A DNA stretch of 64,000 bases from Scatomonas sp963930955 (GCA_963930955.1 OZ006967.1:1550001-1614000); one strand, 5' to 3'. Shown: positions 43,407 to 52,681, counted from the stretch's first letter. A program made the numbers and translations. Notes: a model not told the origin generated them from the letters alone.

Positions 43407-43457
43407 AGTCGAATTGTTAAAATAGAATGCTTGCAATGGAAACAGGAGGAGAGAAAA

Positions 43458-44540
43458 ATGAGCAGAGTATATAATTTCTCCGCAGGCCCCGCCGTTCTTC
43501 CGGAGGAGGTCTTAAGAGAAGCTCAGGAAGAGATGATGGATTACCGCGGCTGCGGCATGTCGGTCATGGAAATGAGCCATCGCTCTAAAATGTTTGACAA
43601 TATTATTCAGGAGGCGGAGGCGGATCTCCGGGATCTGCTGAACATCCCTTCGGATTATAAGGTGCTGTTCCTTCAGGGCGGCGCTTCCCTGCAGTTTGCC
43701 CAGATCCCCATGAACCTTATGAAGAACCGGGTGGCGGACTACATCGTTACGGGACAGTGGGCGAAAAAGGCATGGCAGGAGGCCCAGAAGTTCGGCACGG
43801 CCAATAAGATCGCGTCCTCAGAGGATAAAACCTACAGCTACATTCCGGATTGTTCCGATCTGCCCATCAGCCCCGATGCGGACTATGTGTACATCTGCGA
43901 AAATAACACCATCTATGGAACCAAGTTTAAAACCCTTCCCAATACAAAGGGCAAGCTGCTGGTATCTGATGTGTCCTCCTGCTTTCTGTCAGAGCCCATG
44001 GACGTGACCAAATACGGTATTGTCTACGGCGGTGTGCAGAAGAATATCGGACCTGCGGGTATGGTGATCTCCATTGTGAGGGAAGATCTGATCACGGATG
44101 ATGTGCTTCCGGGAACCCCCACCATGATGAAGTTTAAGACCCAGGCAGATGCAGGATCTCTGTACAATACCCCCAACTGCTGGTGTATTTATGTCTGCGG
44201 CAAGGTGTTCAAATGGCTGAAGAAGATGGGCGGACTTTCTGTGATGAAGGAGAGAAACGAAAAGAAAGCAAAGATCCTTTACGATTTCCTGGATTCCAGC
44301 AAGCTGTTCAAGGGAACTGTGGTGAAAGAGGATCGTTCTCTGATGAACGTACCCTTTGTTACCGGTGATAAAGACATGGATGCCAAGTTTGTAAAGGAAG
44401 CAACAGAAGCAGGACTGGAAAACCTGAAAGGACACCGCACCGTAGGCGGCATGCGGGCCAGCATCTACAACGCAATGCCCATGGAGGGCGTAGAGGCGCT
44501 GGTAGCCTTTATGAAAAAGTTTGAAGAGGAGAATGCGTAA
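43458..44540 (+). CDS. serC: Phosphoserine aminotransferase
   Basis: A 360-residue PLP enzyme converting 3-phosphohydroxypyruvate to phosphoserine. Family marks are YNFSAGPAVLPEEVL, MSVMEMSHRSKMFD, FLQGGASLQFAQIPMNL and the PLP lysine in YGGVQKNIGPAG. ATG 43458 is preceded by AGGAGGAGAG; an upstream in-frame ATG at 43395 lies inside the leader hairpin. It is coupled to serA through a one-base TAATG overlap. Confidence 0.96.
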   Translation: MSRVYNFSAGPAVLPEEVLREAQEEMMDYRGCGMSVMEMSHRSKMFDNIIQEAEADLRDLLNIPSDYKVLFLQGGASLQFAQIPMNLMKNRVADYIVTGQWAKKAWQEAQKFGTANKIASSEDKTYSYIPDCSDLPISPDADYVYICENNTIYGTKFKTLPNTKGKLLVSDVSSCFLSEPMDVTKYGIVYGGVQKNIGPAGMVISIVREDLITDDVLPGTPTMMKFKTQADAGSLYNTPNCWCIYVCGKVFKWLKKMGGLSVMKERNEKKAKILYDFLDSSKLFKGTVVKEDRSLMNVPFVTGDKDMDAKFVKEATEAGLENLKGHRTVGGMRASIYNAMPMEGVEALVAFMKKFEEENA

Positions 44541-45703
44541 TGTTTCAGTACAGCTGTTTAAATCCGATTTCGGAAGTAGGTCTCCGGGAGTTCGGGGAGG
44601 GCTACGCCCGCACCGAGAATACCGAGGAGGCTGACGCCATCCTGGTGAGAAGCGCCAAGATGCATGATATGGAACTGCCGGAGAAGCTTACCGCTGTGGC
44701 CAGAGCCGGAGCCGGCGTTAACAATATCCCCCTGGAACTCTGCGCGGAACACGGAATTGTAGTGTTCAACACGCCGGGTGCCAATGCCAACGGTGTGAAG
44801 GAGCTGGTGCTGGCAGGCATGCTGCTGGCCTCCCGGGATATCGTCGGCGGCGTGGAATGGGTAAAAAGCCAGGAAGATAATCCGGAAGTAGGAAAACTGG
44901 CAGAGAAGCAGAAAAAGCAGTTTGCCGGCTGCGAGATCAGCGGCAAGAAACTGGGTATCATCGGTCTGGGCGCCATCGGCCAGCTGGTGGCCAATGCCGC
45001 CACCCATCTGGGCATGGACGTGTATGGCTATGATCCCTATCTGTCTGTGGACGCGGCCTGGAACCTGTCCCGGTCCATTCACCACATCCAGGATGTAAAT
45101 GATATTTACAGAGAATGCGACTACATTACCATTCATGTGCCCCTGACCGACAGCACCAAAGGAATGATCAGCCGGGGAGCTATTGAGATGATGAAGGAGG
45201 GGGTTGTTCTTCTGAACTTTGCCAGGGATATCCTGGTGGATGAGGACGCCCTGGTAGAGGCTCTGAAGTCCGGAAAGGTAAAGAAATATGTTACAGACTT
45301 TGCCAACCCCACCGTGGCCGGAGTGCCGGGAACGCTGATCACCCCCCATCTGGGAGCTTCCACAGAAGAGGCGGAAGATAACTGTGCGGTGATGGCTGTG
45401 AAAGAGCTGCGGAATTATCTGGAAAACGGAAATATAAAGAACTCTGTGAACTATCCTGCCTGTGATATGGGAAAATGTTCCGCTGCGGGCAGAATCGCCA
45501 TTAATCACAGGAATATTGTAAATATGATCAGTCAGTTTACCCGGGTGATCGGCGAGGCCGGCATCAATATCTCTGACCTTACCAACAAGAGCAAGGAAAA
45601 CTATGCTTACTCTCTTATTGATCTGGAAGAACCCGCTACGGAAGAGATGGTAAAAGCCCTGGAGGCGATTGACGGCGTGCTGAAGGTACGTGTGGTAAAA
45701 TAA
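44540..45703 (+). CDS. serA: D-3-phosphoglycerate dehydrogenase
   Basis: A 387-residue NAD-dependent enzyme committing 3-phosphoglycerate to serine. The nucleotide motif LGIIGLGAIGQLVAN is near residue 147, the catalytic arginine and acid lie in the NFARDILVDEDAL and TPHLGASTEEAED regions, and a C-terminal ACT domain (about residues 315-387) suggests feedback control, probably by serine. The catalytic Arg segment reads NFARD, a variant of the usual NxxRG. It follows serC directly. No serB is present; a DUF1015 gene follows. Confidence 0.95.
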   Translation: MFQYSCLNPISEVGLREFGEGYARTENTEEADAILVRSAKMHDMELPEKLTAVARAGAGVNNIPLELCAEHGIVVFNTPGANANGVKELVLAGMLLASRDIVGGVEWVKSQEDNPEVGKLAEKQKKQFAGCEISGKKLGIIGLGAIGQLVANAATHLGMDVYGYDPYLSVDAAWNLSRSIHHIQDVNDIYRECDYITIHVPLTDSTKGMISRGAIEMMKEGVVLLNFARDILVDEDALVEALKSGKVKKYVTDFANPTVAGVPGTLITPHLGASTEEAEDNCAVMAVKELRNYLENGNIKNSVNYPACDMGKCSAAGRIAINHRNIVNMISQFTRVIGEAGINISDLTNKSKENYAYSLIDLEEPATEEMVKALEAIDGVLKVRVVK

Positions 45704-45718
45704 ATATCAGAAATCCAG

Positions 45719-45757
45719 AGGCTGCAGCAGGATTTTTGTCCTGCGGCAGCCTTTGTG
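45719..45757 (+). terminator. Hairpin between serA and the DUF1015 gene
   Basis: Arms AGGCTGCAGCAGGA (45719-45732) and TCCTGCGGCAGCCT (45739-45752) with one mismatch, followed by TTGTGCG. The weak T tract suggests partial termination, so DUF1015 may be read at a lower level than serA. Confidence 0.6.
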
Positions 45758-45790
45758 CGCCTGTATGGCAGAAACGAGGAGGAATCAGAT

Positions 45791-47032
45791 ATGGCGGTAA
45801 TAAGACCTTTCCGGGCTCTGCGCCCGGCGGAAGGAAAAGAGGCGGCGGTGGCTGCTCTTCCTTATGATGTGTACAGCCGGGCAGAAGCCAGAGAAGCGGT
45901 CCGGGGAGACGGACTGACCTTTCTGCGGATCGACCGGCCGGAGACCCAGTTTCCACCGGAGCAGGATATGTACGCGGACTGTGTGTACCGGAAAGGAGCG
46001 GAAATGCTCCAGGAAATGGAAGAAAAAGGGGAATTTATTCAGGATGCGGATCCCTGCTATTATATCTATGAACTGACCATGGAGGGACGGGTGCAGACGG
46101 GGCTGGCAGCCTGTTCCGCAGTGGAGGATTATCTGTCGGGAGTCATTAAGAAGCATGAGAATACCCGGCGGGAAAAGGAGGAGGACCGGATCCGCCATGT
46201 GGACGCTTTAAGCGCCCAGACAGGACCGATTTTTCTGGCCTACCGGGCAGACAGCCGGATCCGGGAACTGCTGGAGGAGGAAAAGAAGAAACCGGCCCTG
46301 GCGGACTTTACTTCCGGGGACGGAGTGACTCACCGGGTATGGAAGATAGAGGAAGAACCGGTGATCCGGAAGATTACGGAAATATTCCGGGAAATTCCCC
46401 ACACATATATTGCCGACGGACATCACCGGGCTGCTTCAGCGGTGGAGGTTTCTCTTATGCGACGGAGAGAGCACCCGGCCTATACCGGGGAGGAGGAATT
46501 TAACTACTTCCTTTCTGTGCTCTTCCCGGACGATGAGCTGCATATCCTGGATTATAACCGGGTGTTAAAAGATCTGAACGGTCATACGGAGAAAGAGATC
46601 CTGGAAAAATTCCGGGAGGCCTTTACGGTGGGAGAGCCGGAAAAAGAGCCGGTACAGCCAGGAGAGAAGGGAGAAATGGGCCTTTATCTGGGAGGCGTCT
46701 GGAGAAGACTGAAAGTCCGTCCGGAACGGGTGAAACAGGATCCGGTAGGCTCCCTGGATGTGGCTTATCTGCAAAGAGAGATCCTGGAGCCGGTGTTCGG
46801 CATTCAGGATCCAAAAACAGACAAGCGTATTGATTTTGTAGGAGGCATAAGGGGGCTTCGGGAACTGGAGCGCCGCTGCGGGGAAGACTGTCTGGCGGCA
46901 GTATCCCTGTATCCTACTTCCATGAAAGAACTCTTTGCTGTGGCAGACCAGGGGCTTCTGATGCCCCCCAAATCTACCTGGTTTGAGCCCAAGCTCCGCA
47001 GCGGATTGTTCATACATAAAATTGAAAGGTAG
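45791..47032 (+). CDS. DUF1015 family protein linked to serine synthesis
   Basis: A 413-residue soluble protein of family DUF1015. The opening IRPFRALRPAEGKEAAVAALPYDVYSR and the HHRAASA segment (IADGHHRAASAVEVSL, near residue 215) are characteristic. The function was not firmly known to me; the conserved position after serC and serA suggests a role in serine metabolism, possibly at the phosphoserine step, since no serB is visible. ATG 45791 is used rather than 45755 because GAGGAATCAG lies just before it and the protein then starts MAVIRPF. It overlaps the convergent PucR gene by 23 bp. Confidence 0.85.
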   Translation: MAVIRPFRALRPAEGKEAAVAALPYDVYSRAEAREAVRGDGLTFLRIDRPETQFPPEQDMYADCVYRKGAEMLQEMEEKGEFIQDADPCYYIYELTMEGRVQTGLAACSAVEDYLSGVIKKHENTRREKEEDRIRHVDALSAQTGPIFLAYRADSRIRELLEEEKKKPALADFTSGDGVTHRVWKIEEEPVIRKITEIFREIPHTYIADGHHRAASAVEVSLMRRREHPAYTGEEEFNYFLSVLFPDDELHILDYNRVLKDLNGHTEKEILEKFREAFTVGEPEKEPVQPGEKGEMGLYLGGVWRRLKVRPERVKQDPVGSLDVAYLQREILEPVFGIQDPKTDKRIDFVGGIRGLRELERRCGEDCLAAVSLYPTSMKELFAVADQGLLMPPKSTWFEPKLRSGLFIHKIER

Positions 47033-48527
47033 TCTCCGGCTCTCTGAGCAGCCGGAAGGAAAGTTCCAGGTACAGCCGGGTATCGTAATCGTTCAGGTTC
47101 AGCCGGGTCAGTTCCTGGATCCGCTCCATGCGGTTGATAAAAGTGCTCCGGTGAATATAGAGTTTTTCAGCCGCTTTTGACATGTTAAATTGCTGTTCAA
47201 AGTACATAAGAAGCGTTGCGTAGTAACTGGTCTGCCGCTGCTGGTCATGCTCCCGAAGAATGAGCAGGGCCGGGTGGCAGACCTGTTCCGGTTTAAAGAT
47301 CCCTGCGCCGTAGGCCAGCAGATACTCCAGCCCGTAATCATTAAATCGGAAGTACCAGCGGGTGCTGTCTTTTTTGCGGCCGAATTCCAATGCGTACACC
47401 GCCTGGCGGAAATAAAGGCTGATTTCCCGCAGGCCGGTAAAGGTCCGGCTGCAGCCGGCCACCATCAGGCCGTCCCGGACCAGATAGGCCAGAGACTGAT
47501 AGAAATCCTGCAGTTTGTCGGTTCCGTAAAGAGTCAGATTCAGCAGCATGGCTACATTTCCCTGATGTTCCACTGCGCAGGCCCCCCGCCATCTCTCCTC
47601 CACCTGAGAAATCAGGTAGGGCGGGTACAGATCCCGCTTCAGCCGGTGTTCCGGCAGAAACAGCAGCATCAGGTACGTATGTTCCTCTGACCAGCCGGTA
47701 TTCTGGCCCAGGCGGCTGATATCCCGGAGATGGGGAACTTTCCCGGCCAGGCTGTCAGAGAGAAAGGAATGAAGATAGGTCTGGACAGAGGAGGTGAACT
47801 GGAAAGATCCAAACCTCTGCAGCAGGATTTCAATACAGTCCGCAAGTTTTTCCATAACGGGGCTCAGCCTTTCTCTGGCCCCGGGCACATCGGCAGCCAT
47901 GACAAGCCGGCCGCAGTATTTTCCGCCGGAGCGGAAATTGTAAAGAAGATAATTCTTGTCGTAATCGAATTCAAAGATTCCCCTGGCTGTTTCCAGACCC
48001 CGGAAATGGGGATTGGAAATTATGTCGTTTACAGTGTCCAGATTAATCTGTCCTTCGTCGGAGAAAAGAGCGTAGGGAGCATCCGGAGCATGTTCTGAAG
48101 CAATAATATTAAACTGATTATCCAGCAGACACAGGGGAGTCTGGAAACACTGATAGGTATAGCGGATCAGGTTGCGGAAATCCTGGAATTTTTCTACGAT
48201 CTGCAGACAGGTATTTTCCCATTGGTCATAAAAATCATAGAGTTCCTGCAGTTCATTGTACAGAATGTCCGGGTTTTCTCTGGAAGACAGAACAAAGAAA
48301 GAGGCAGGTCCCTCTGATCGGGGGGGCTTGTCGGAAAAACAGAGAAATGTTTCCGGAAGAGAGGGGATTCTGGGTTCTCTCAGAAGCAGCAGATGGCCGC
48401 TCTGCCCCCCGCCTTCCGCATAATAGAGAGGCCTGCCCAGGCTGGAATTTGTTTTCTCTCCCGGAAAAAAGCGGAGGGAGTGTTTTTTTGCCAGATAAAA
48501 GCGTATAATCTCGCTGTTTAAGTTCAT
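47010..48527 (-). CDS. PucR-type transcriptional regulator
   Basis: A 505-residue cytoplasmic regulator. The C terminus carries the PucR helix-turn-helix (FEQQFNMSKAAEKLYIHRSTFINRMERI, given here in parts: NMSKAAEKL and HRSTFINRMERI), and the central 250 residues have a GGDEF-like fold typical of CdaR/PucR proteins. The N-terminal 150 residues are divergent and may sense a ligand. PucR proteins usually activate catabolic genes for purines, sugar acids or amino acids. The divergent neighbour is an LTA-synthase-like gene, so it could instead control that. GGAAAAGG precedes the start. Confidence 0.8.
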   Translation of the reverse strand: MNLNSEIIRFYLAKKHSLRFFPGEKTNSSLGRPLYYAEGGGQSGHLLLLREPRIPSLPETFLCFSDKPPRSEGPASFFVLSSRENPDILYNELQELYDFYDQWENTCLQIVEKFQDFRNLIRYTYQCFQTPLCLLDNQFNIIASEHAPDAPYALFSDEGQINLDTVNDIISNPHFRGLETARGIFEFDYDKNYLLYNFRSGGKYCGRLVMAADVPGARERLSPVMEKLADCIEILLQRFGSFQFTSSVQTYLHSFLSDSLAGKVPHLRDISRLGQNTGWSEEHTYLMLLFLPEHRLKRDLYPPYLISQVEERWRGACAVEHQGNVAMLLNLTLYGTDKLQDFYQSLAYLVRDGLMVAGCSRTFTGLREISLYFRQAVYALEFGRKKDSTRWYFRFNDYGLEYLLAYGAGIFKPEQVCHPALLILREHDQQRQTSYYATLLMYFEQQFNMSKAAEKLYIHRSTFINRMERIQELTRLNLNDYDTRLYLELSFRLLREPETTFQFYV

Positions 48528-48594
48528 AACCTTTTCCTTTCGGCCCTCTTTGGCATCAGGCCTGTTTGAAATGAATGTTTCTTACACACTACAC

Positions 48595-48623
48595 ATTGTA
48601 GAGTGGAGGGTGCAAAATGTCAA
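48595..48623 (-). promoter_or_regulatory. Promoter of the PucR gene
   Basis: On the minus strand perfect TTGACA, 17 bp spacer, TACAAT. CTACACATTGTAG, a short palindrome, overlaps the -10 and could be an operator. Confidence 0.75.
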
Positions 48624-48636
48624 CTATTTTAATGGA

Positions 48637-48665
48637 TTTACGGATTGGTACGTATACACTATAAT
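48637..48665 (+). promoter_or_regulatory. Promoter of the LTA-synthase-like gene
   Basis: TTTACG (48637-48642), 17 bp spacer, TATAAT (48660-48665). It is divergent from the PucR promoter and would give a leader of about 170 bases. Confidence 0.6.
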
Positions 48666-48711
48666 ATGGTTAAATCAATTTTTGGTAACCCATTACTACT
48701 CTATACACATG

Positions 48712-48743
48712 GAAGGGGCAGAGCTTAACGGCTCTGCCCCTTC
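48712..48743 (+). other. Perfect 13-bp hairpin in the leader of the LTA-synthase-like gene
   Basis: GAAGGGGCAGAGC (48712-48724) and GCTCTGCCCCTTC (48731-48743) pair around TTAACG. No clear T run follows (TATGCG), so it is either a weak terminator/attenuator or an mRNA stabiliser. The rest of the 317-bp gap holds only the two promoters and a small palindrome. Confidence 0.75.
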
Positions 48744-48843
48744 TATGCGTGAGGAGACACAGAAAATTCATTTGCAAAATCCAGGTAAAATGTTTACAAT
48801 AGGTAAAGTGTTATGCAAGGGAAAGGATGGCTCTGATTTTGCA

Positions 48844-50880
48844 ATGATACAGATGTGGAGAGAAAAACTGAAGGAAGATGGAGGCAGAAAGCATCTGATC
48901 TTCTGGAGTATTTACTGGGGAATCACCCTGGCGGTGCTTCTGGGGCATCTGCCCCTGCTTACCAGTGCCGGAGACGGCGAAAGGCTGCCCTACCGTCTGG
49001 CTGCGGCAGGCCTTTTTCTGCTTTTTGGGGTGCTGGTGTGGCTTTGTGAACGGATGTGGGTAAAGGAGATCAGCCGGAGGGAGAAAAAGCGGATCAAGGT
49101 CTGGCATTTTCTGGTATTATTCGCGGATTCAATTTATCTGTTCTGGGCTATGGAATTTGTGAACAATACCAAGTTTGCCGAAATGGAATTTGGTTATATG
49201 GCCCTGAATGTACTGGGAATTTTTATTATCGGTCTGATCTTTTTGTTCTGGCTGAATTCCTTTCGCAGGGGCCTGCTGGCAGTAACGATCCTCTTTACTT
49301 CTCTGGCAGTTTCCTTTTATTATGTATATAAGTTTCGGGGAGAACCCCTGCAGCTTATTGATTTCTTCAGCTTTGGAACGGCCATGGATGTGGCGGGAGA
49401 TTACGACTTTTCTTTCCCCCGGCAGATGGCGGTGATCGTTCCCGCGGCTCTGTGTCTGATCGCCCTGATTCTGCACCTGCCGGACTGGTATCTGGCAAAA
49501 AAGAAGCCCGGGAAGATCGGTATCCGGATCGGGGTTGCCGGCTTTATGGTCTTCGGATATTTCTTTTATCTGAATGTAAACTGGAACGGGAATCTTGGGA
49601 TTACTACCAACCTCTGGTCCCCCATCAGCACCTACCGGGAATATGGGAATACCGTAGGGTTTTTCTGCGTGGCAAAATATATGCGGCTGACTCCTCCGGA
49701 GGGGTACAGCCAGGAAGAAACAGAGCAGATCGCGGAAGCAGTGGATACTAAGGAGGGCGGAAGCCAGGGAAGCGTGCGGCCGGTGAACATTATCGCGATT
49801 ATGAACGAATCCTGGGCGGATTACCGAATGGTGGGAGATCTGGAAACGAATCAGGAGGTTATGCCCTTCTATGATTCCATGGAGGAAAATACCATCAAAG
49901 GCCATACCCTGGTCTGCATCCGGGGCGGGGGTACAGCCAAGACAGAATATGAGTTCCTGACAGGAAATTCCGTGAAAAGATTCCCCTCCATGGTACCCTA
50001 TGTAAGCTACTATACCCATGATCAGTATTCCCTGGTGACTACTCTGGAGGCTCAGGGATATGATTCCGTGGCCATGCATCCCAATAAGGGATCCAACTGG
50101 AAAAGAACCAGCGCCTACCGGTTCCTGAATTTCGATATTTTCTATGATATAGATGATTTTGACGAGGACGCGGAACGGGTCCGGGACAATATCAGCGACC
50201 GGGCCAATTATGAAAAAATCATTGAAGTGGTGGAGGCAAAAGAAAACAGCAGCGATCCCCTGTTCCTTTTTGATGTAACCATGCAGAACCACGGCGGTTA
50301 TACGGATGACAGCTATGAAGGGGACATCAAAGTACAGGGATATACCAACCAGGCCTCTGACCAGTATCTGTCTCTGGCTCATGAAAGTGATAAAGCCCTG
50401 GAGTATCTCATCAGCTATTTTGAGGAGTGCCAGGAGCCTACGATTATCTGCATGTTCGGGGATCATTATCCCACCCTGCCGGACAGTTTTACAGAGTATA
50501 TCTCCGGTTCAGAATACGAGGATCTGACTCTGGATGAGCAGGAAATGTATTACGCCACCCCGTTCTTTATCTGGGCAAACTACGATATCCCGGAAGAAGA
50601 GGGGATTCTTACCAGCACAAACTACCTGGGCACCATGATGCTGGAGCAGACAGACCTGGAAATGGCTCCCTACAATTATTATCTTCAGGATCTTCAGGAG
50701 ACTATGCCGGCGCTGAACCACTTGGGTTATATGGATCCGGAAGGAAAATTCCATTCCTGGAGCGACGGGGATTCGGAGACTTTGCAGAAGGAGTGGGAGT
50801 ATGAGTGTCTGCAGTACAACAATCTGGCAGAGGAACGCCGCCGCATGGACTGGTTTTTTACAGTAGAACAGACTTCTTAA
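48844..50880 (+). CDS. LTA-synthase-family membrane sulfatase/phosphoglycerol transferase
   Basis: A 678-residue protein of the lipoteichoic acid synthase family, which transfers glycerol phosphate from phosphatidylglycerol. About five to six N-terminal membrane helices (to residue ~255) are followed by an extracellular sulfatase fold with metal ligands in IMNESWAD and FGDHYPTL and the threonine nucleophile T364 in GGGTAKTEYEF. ATG 48844 is the most likely start, with AAAGGATGG about 13 bases before; ATG 48790 is an alternative, and the open frame back to 48550 lies across the promoters. Whether it makes LTA or decorates another polymer is open. Confidence 0.85.
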   Translation: MIQMWREKLKEDGGRKHLIFWSIYWGITLAVLLGHLPLLTSAGDGERLPYRLAAAGLFLLFGVLVWLCERMWVKEISRREKKRIKVWHFLVLFADSIYLFWAMEFVNNTKFAEMEFGYMALNVLGIFIIGLIFLFWLNSFRRGLLAVTILFTSLAVSFYYVYKFRGEPLQLIDFFSFGTAMDVAGDYDFSFPRQMAVIVPAALCLIALILHLPDWYLAKKKPGKIGIRIGVAGFMVFGYFFYLNVNWNGNLGITTNLWSPISTYREYGNTVGFFCVAKYMRLTPPEGYSQEETEQIAEAVDTKEGGSQGSVRPVNIIAIMNESWADYRMVGDLETNQEVMPFYDSMEENTIKGHTLVCIRGGGTAKTEYEFLTGNSVKRFPSMVPYVSYYTHDQYSLVTTLEAQGYDSVAMHPNKGSNWKRTSAYRFLNFDIFYDIDDFDEDAERVRDNISDRANYEKIIEVVEAKENSSDPLFLFDVTMQNHGGYTDDSYEGDIKVQGYTNQASDQYLSLAHESDKALEYLISYFEECQEPTIICMFGDHYPTLPDSFTEYISGSEYEDLTLDEQEMYYATPFFIWANYDIPEEEGILTSTNYLGTMMLEQTDLEMAPYNYYLQDLQETMPALNHLGYMDPEGKFHSWSDGDSETLQKEWEYECLQYNNLAEERRRMDWFFTVEQTS

Positions 50881-50895
50881 CAGCGAGCAGAAAAG

Positions 50896-50926
50896 AGGGA
50901 ACGGCTGCGGGCCGGTCCCTTTTTTC
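50896..50926 (+). terminator. Terminator of the LTA-synthase-like gene
   Basis: AGGGAACGG (50896-50904) against CCGGTCCCT (50912-50920) with one mismatch, then TTTTTT. Confidence 0.78.
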
Positions 50927-50962
50927 TGTTCCTGCAATCCTCTGAAAATATGCGAAAACCTC

Positions 50963-50990
50963 TTGCAAATTTGACGGAATACGGTACAAT
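50963..50990 (+). promoter_or_regulatory. Promoter of the ABC-F gene
   Basis: TTGCAA (50963-50968), 16 bp spacer, TACAAT (50985-50990), 59 bp before the start codon. Confidence 0.6.
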
Positions 50991-51048
50991 GGTAAACTGT
51001 AGGCTTTCAATCTATAATTCAGCAAGAAAGGAAAGAAAGAGGTTTACT

Positions 51049-52680
51049 ATGATTTCAGCGAACAATGTGACTCTGCGAGTGGGCAAAAAGGCTCTTTTTG
51101 AGGATGTAAATATTAAATTTACCGAGGGAAACTGCTACGGTCTCATCGGCGCCAACGGCGCGGGAAAGTCCACTTTTCTGAAGATCCTCTCCGGACAGCT
51201 GGAGCCCACTAAGGGAGATGTGTCCATTACGCCCGGCGAGAGGCTGTCCTTCCTGGAACAGGATCACTTTAAATATGACGCTTTTACGGTAATTGATACA
51301 GTTATCATGGGAAATCCCAGACTGTATGAAGTGAAAAATGAAAAGGAAGCACTCTACGCCAAGGAAGACTTTACCGATGAGGACGGGATCCGGGCCAGCG
51401 AACTGGAGGCAGAGTTTGCGGAAATGAACGGCTGGGAAGCGGAGTCCGATGCAGAACAGCTGCTGAATGGTCTGGGCATCGAGACAGAGCTTCATTATTC
51501 CCAGATGGCGGATCTGACCGGTTCTCAGAAAGTGAAGGTGCTGCTGGCAAGAGCCCTGTTCGGCAATCCGGACATCCTGCTGCTGGACGAGCCCACCAAC
51601 CATCTGGATCTGGACGCTATCGCCTGGCTGGAGGAGTTTCTGATCAACTTTGACAATACAGTAATCGTGGTATCCCACGACCGTTACTTTTTAAATAAGG
51701 TCTGCACCCAGATTGCGGACATTGATTACGGAAAGATCCAGCTCTACGCCGGAAACTATGATTTCTGGTTTGAGTCCAGCCAGCTGCTGATCAAGCAGAT
51801 GAAAGAGGCCAACAAGAAGAAAGAGGAAAAAATTAAGGAACTGCAGGAGTTTATTTCCCGCTTTTCTGCCAATGCGTCTAAATCCAAACAGGCTACCTCC
51901 AGAAAAAGGGCTCTGGAGAAGATCCAGCTGGACGAGATCAAGCCCTCCAGCCGGAAGTATCCCTACATTGACTTCCGTCCCAACCGGGAGATCGGCAACG
52001 AGGTCCTGCAGGTGGAAGGACTGTCAAAGACGGTGGAGGGGGTGAAGCTCCTGGACAACATTACCTTTACCCTGGGCCGGGAAGACAAGGTAGCCTTTGT
52101 GGGGGGAAACGAGCAGGCCATCACCATGCTCTTTAAGATCCTTATGGGAGAGGAGAAGGCGGACGCCGGTACTTACAAGTGGGGTGTCACCACCAGCCAG
52201 GCCTATTTCCCCAAAGACAATACGGCGGAATTTGACAGCGATCTCACCATTGCCGAGTGGCTGACCCAGTACTCAGAGATTAAAGATGTTACCTACGTCC
52301 GGGGATTTCTGGGCAGAATGCTTTTTGCCGGGGAGGACGGGGTGAAAAAGGTGCGGGTGCTCTCCGGAGGAGAGAAGGTCCGCTGCCTGCTGTCTAAGAT
52401 GATGATCTCCGGGGCAAATATCCTGCTGCTGGACGAGCCCACCAATCATCTGGACATGGAGTCTATTACGGCGCTTAACAACGGTCTCATTAAATTCCCG
52501 GGAGTGGCCCTTTTTACCTGCCATGACCATCAGTTTGTGGAGACCACCGCCAACCGGATTATGGAGATTACACCGGCGGGCACACTGATTGACAAGATTA
52601 CCACCTACGACGAATACCTGGCCAGCGATGAGATGGCCAGAAAACGCCAGGTCTACACCATGACCGAGGAGGATAACTAA
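51049..52680 (+). CDS. ABC-F family ATPase (ribosome-associated)
   Basis: A 543-residue tandem ABC ATPase without membrane helices; ABC-F proteins bind the ribosomal E site and either rescue stalled translation or give antibiotic resistance. Domain 1 has a full Walker A (GANGAGKS, residues 34-41) and DEPTNHLD but a weak signature, LTGSQ. Domain 2 has a normal signature (LSGGE) and DEPTNHLD but its Walker A is GGNEQAITM (352-360), lacking the Lys. The interdomain linker (about 240-300) is charged, as in the YkpA/YbiT group. Resistance function is not indicated. ATG 51049 fits; the in-frame start at 50950 precedes the promoter. Two bases separate it from the next gene. Confidence 0.92.
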   Translation: MISANNVTLRVGKKALFEDVNIKFTEGNCYGLIGANGAGKSTFLKILSGQLEPTKGDVSITPGERLSFLEQDHFKYDAFTVIDTVIMGNPRLYEVKNEKEALYAKEDFTDEDGIRASELEAEFAEMNGWEAESDAEQLLNGLGIETELHYSQMADLTGSQKVKVLLARALFGNPDILLLDEPTNHLDLDAIAWLEEFLINFDNTVIVVSHDRYFLNKVCTQIADIDYGKIQLYAGNYDFWFESSQLLIKQMKEANKKKEEKIKELQEFISRFSANASKSKQATSRKRALEKIQLDEIKPSSRKYPYIDFRPNREIGNEVLQVEGLSKTVEGVKLLDNITFTLGREDKVAFVGGNEQAITMLFKILMGEEKADAGTYKWGVTTSQAYFPKDNTAEFDSDLTIAEWLTQYSEIKDVTYVRGFLGRMLFAGEDGVKKVRVLSGGEKVRCLLSKMMISGANILLLDEPTNHLDMESITALNNGLIKFPGVALFTCHDHQFVETTANRIMEITPAGTLIDKITTYDEYLASDEMARKRQVYTMTEEDN

Positions 52681-52681
52681 A

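Noticed and set aside
48666..48728. 20-codon leader peptide before the LTA-synthase-like gene
   Set aside because: Its ATG overlaps the -10 box, so it would lie upstream of the transcription start, and it has no ribosome site.
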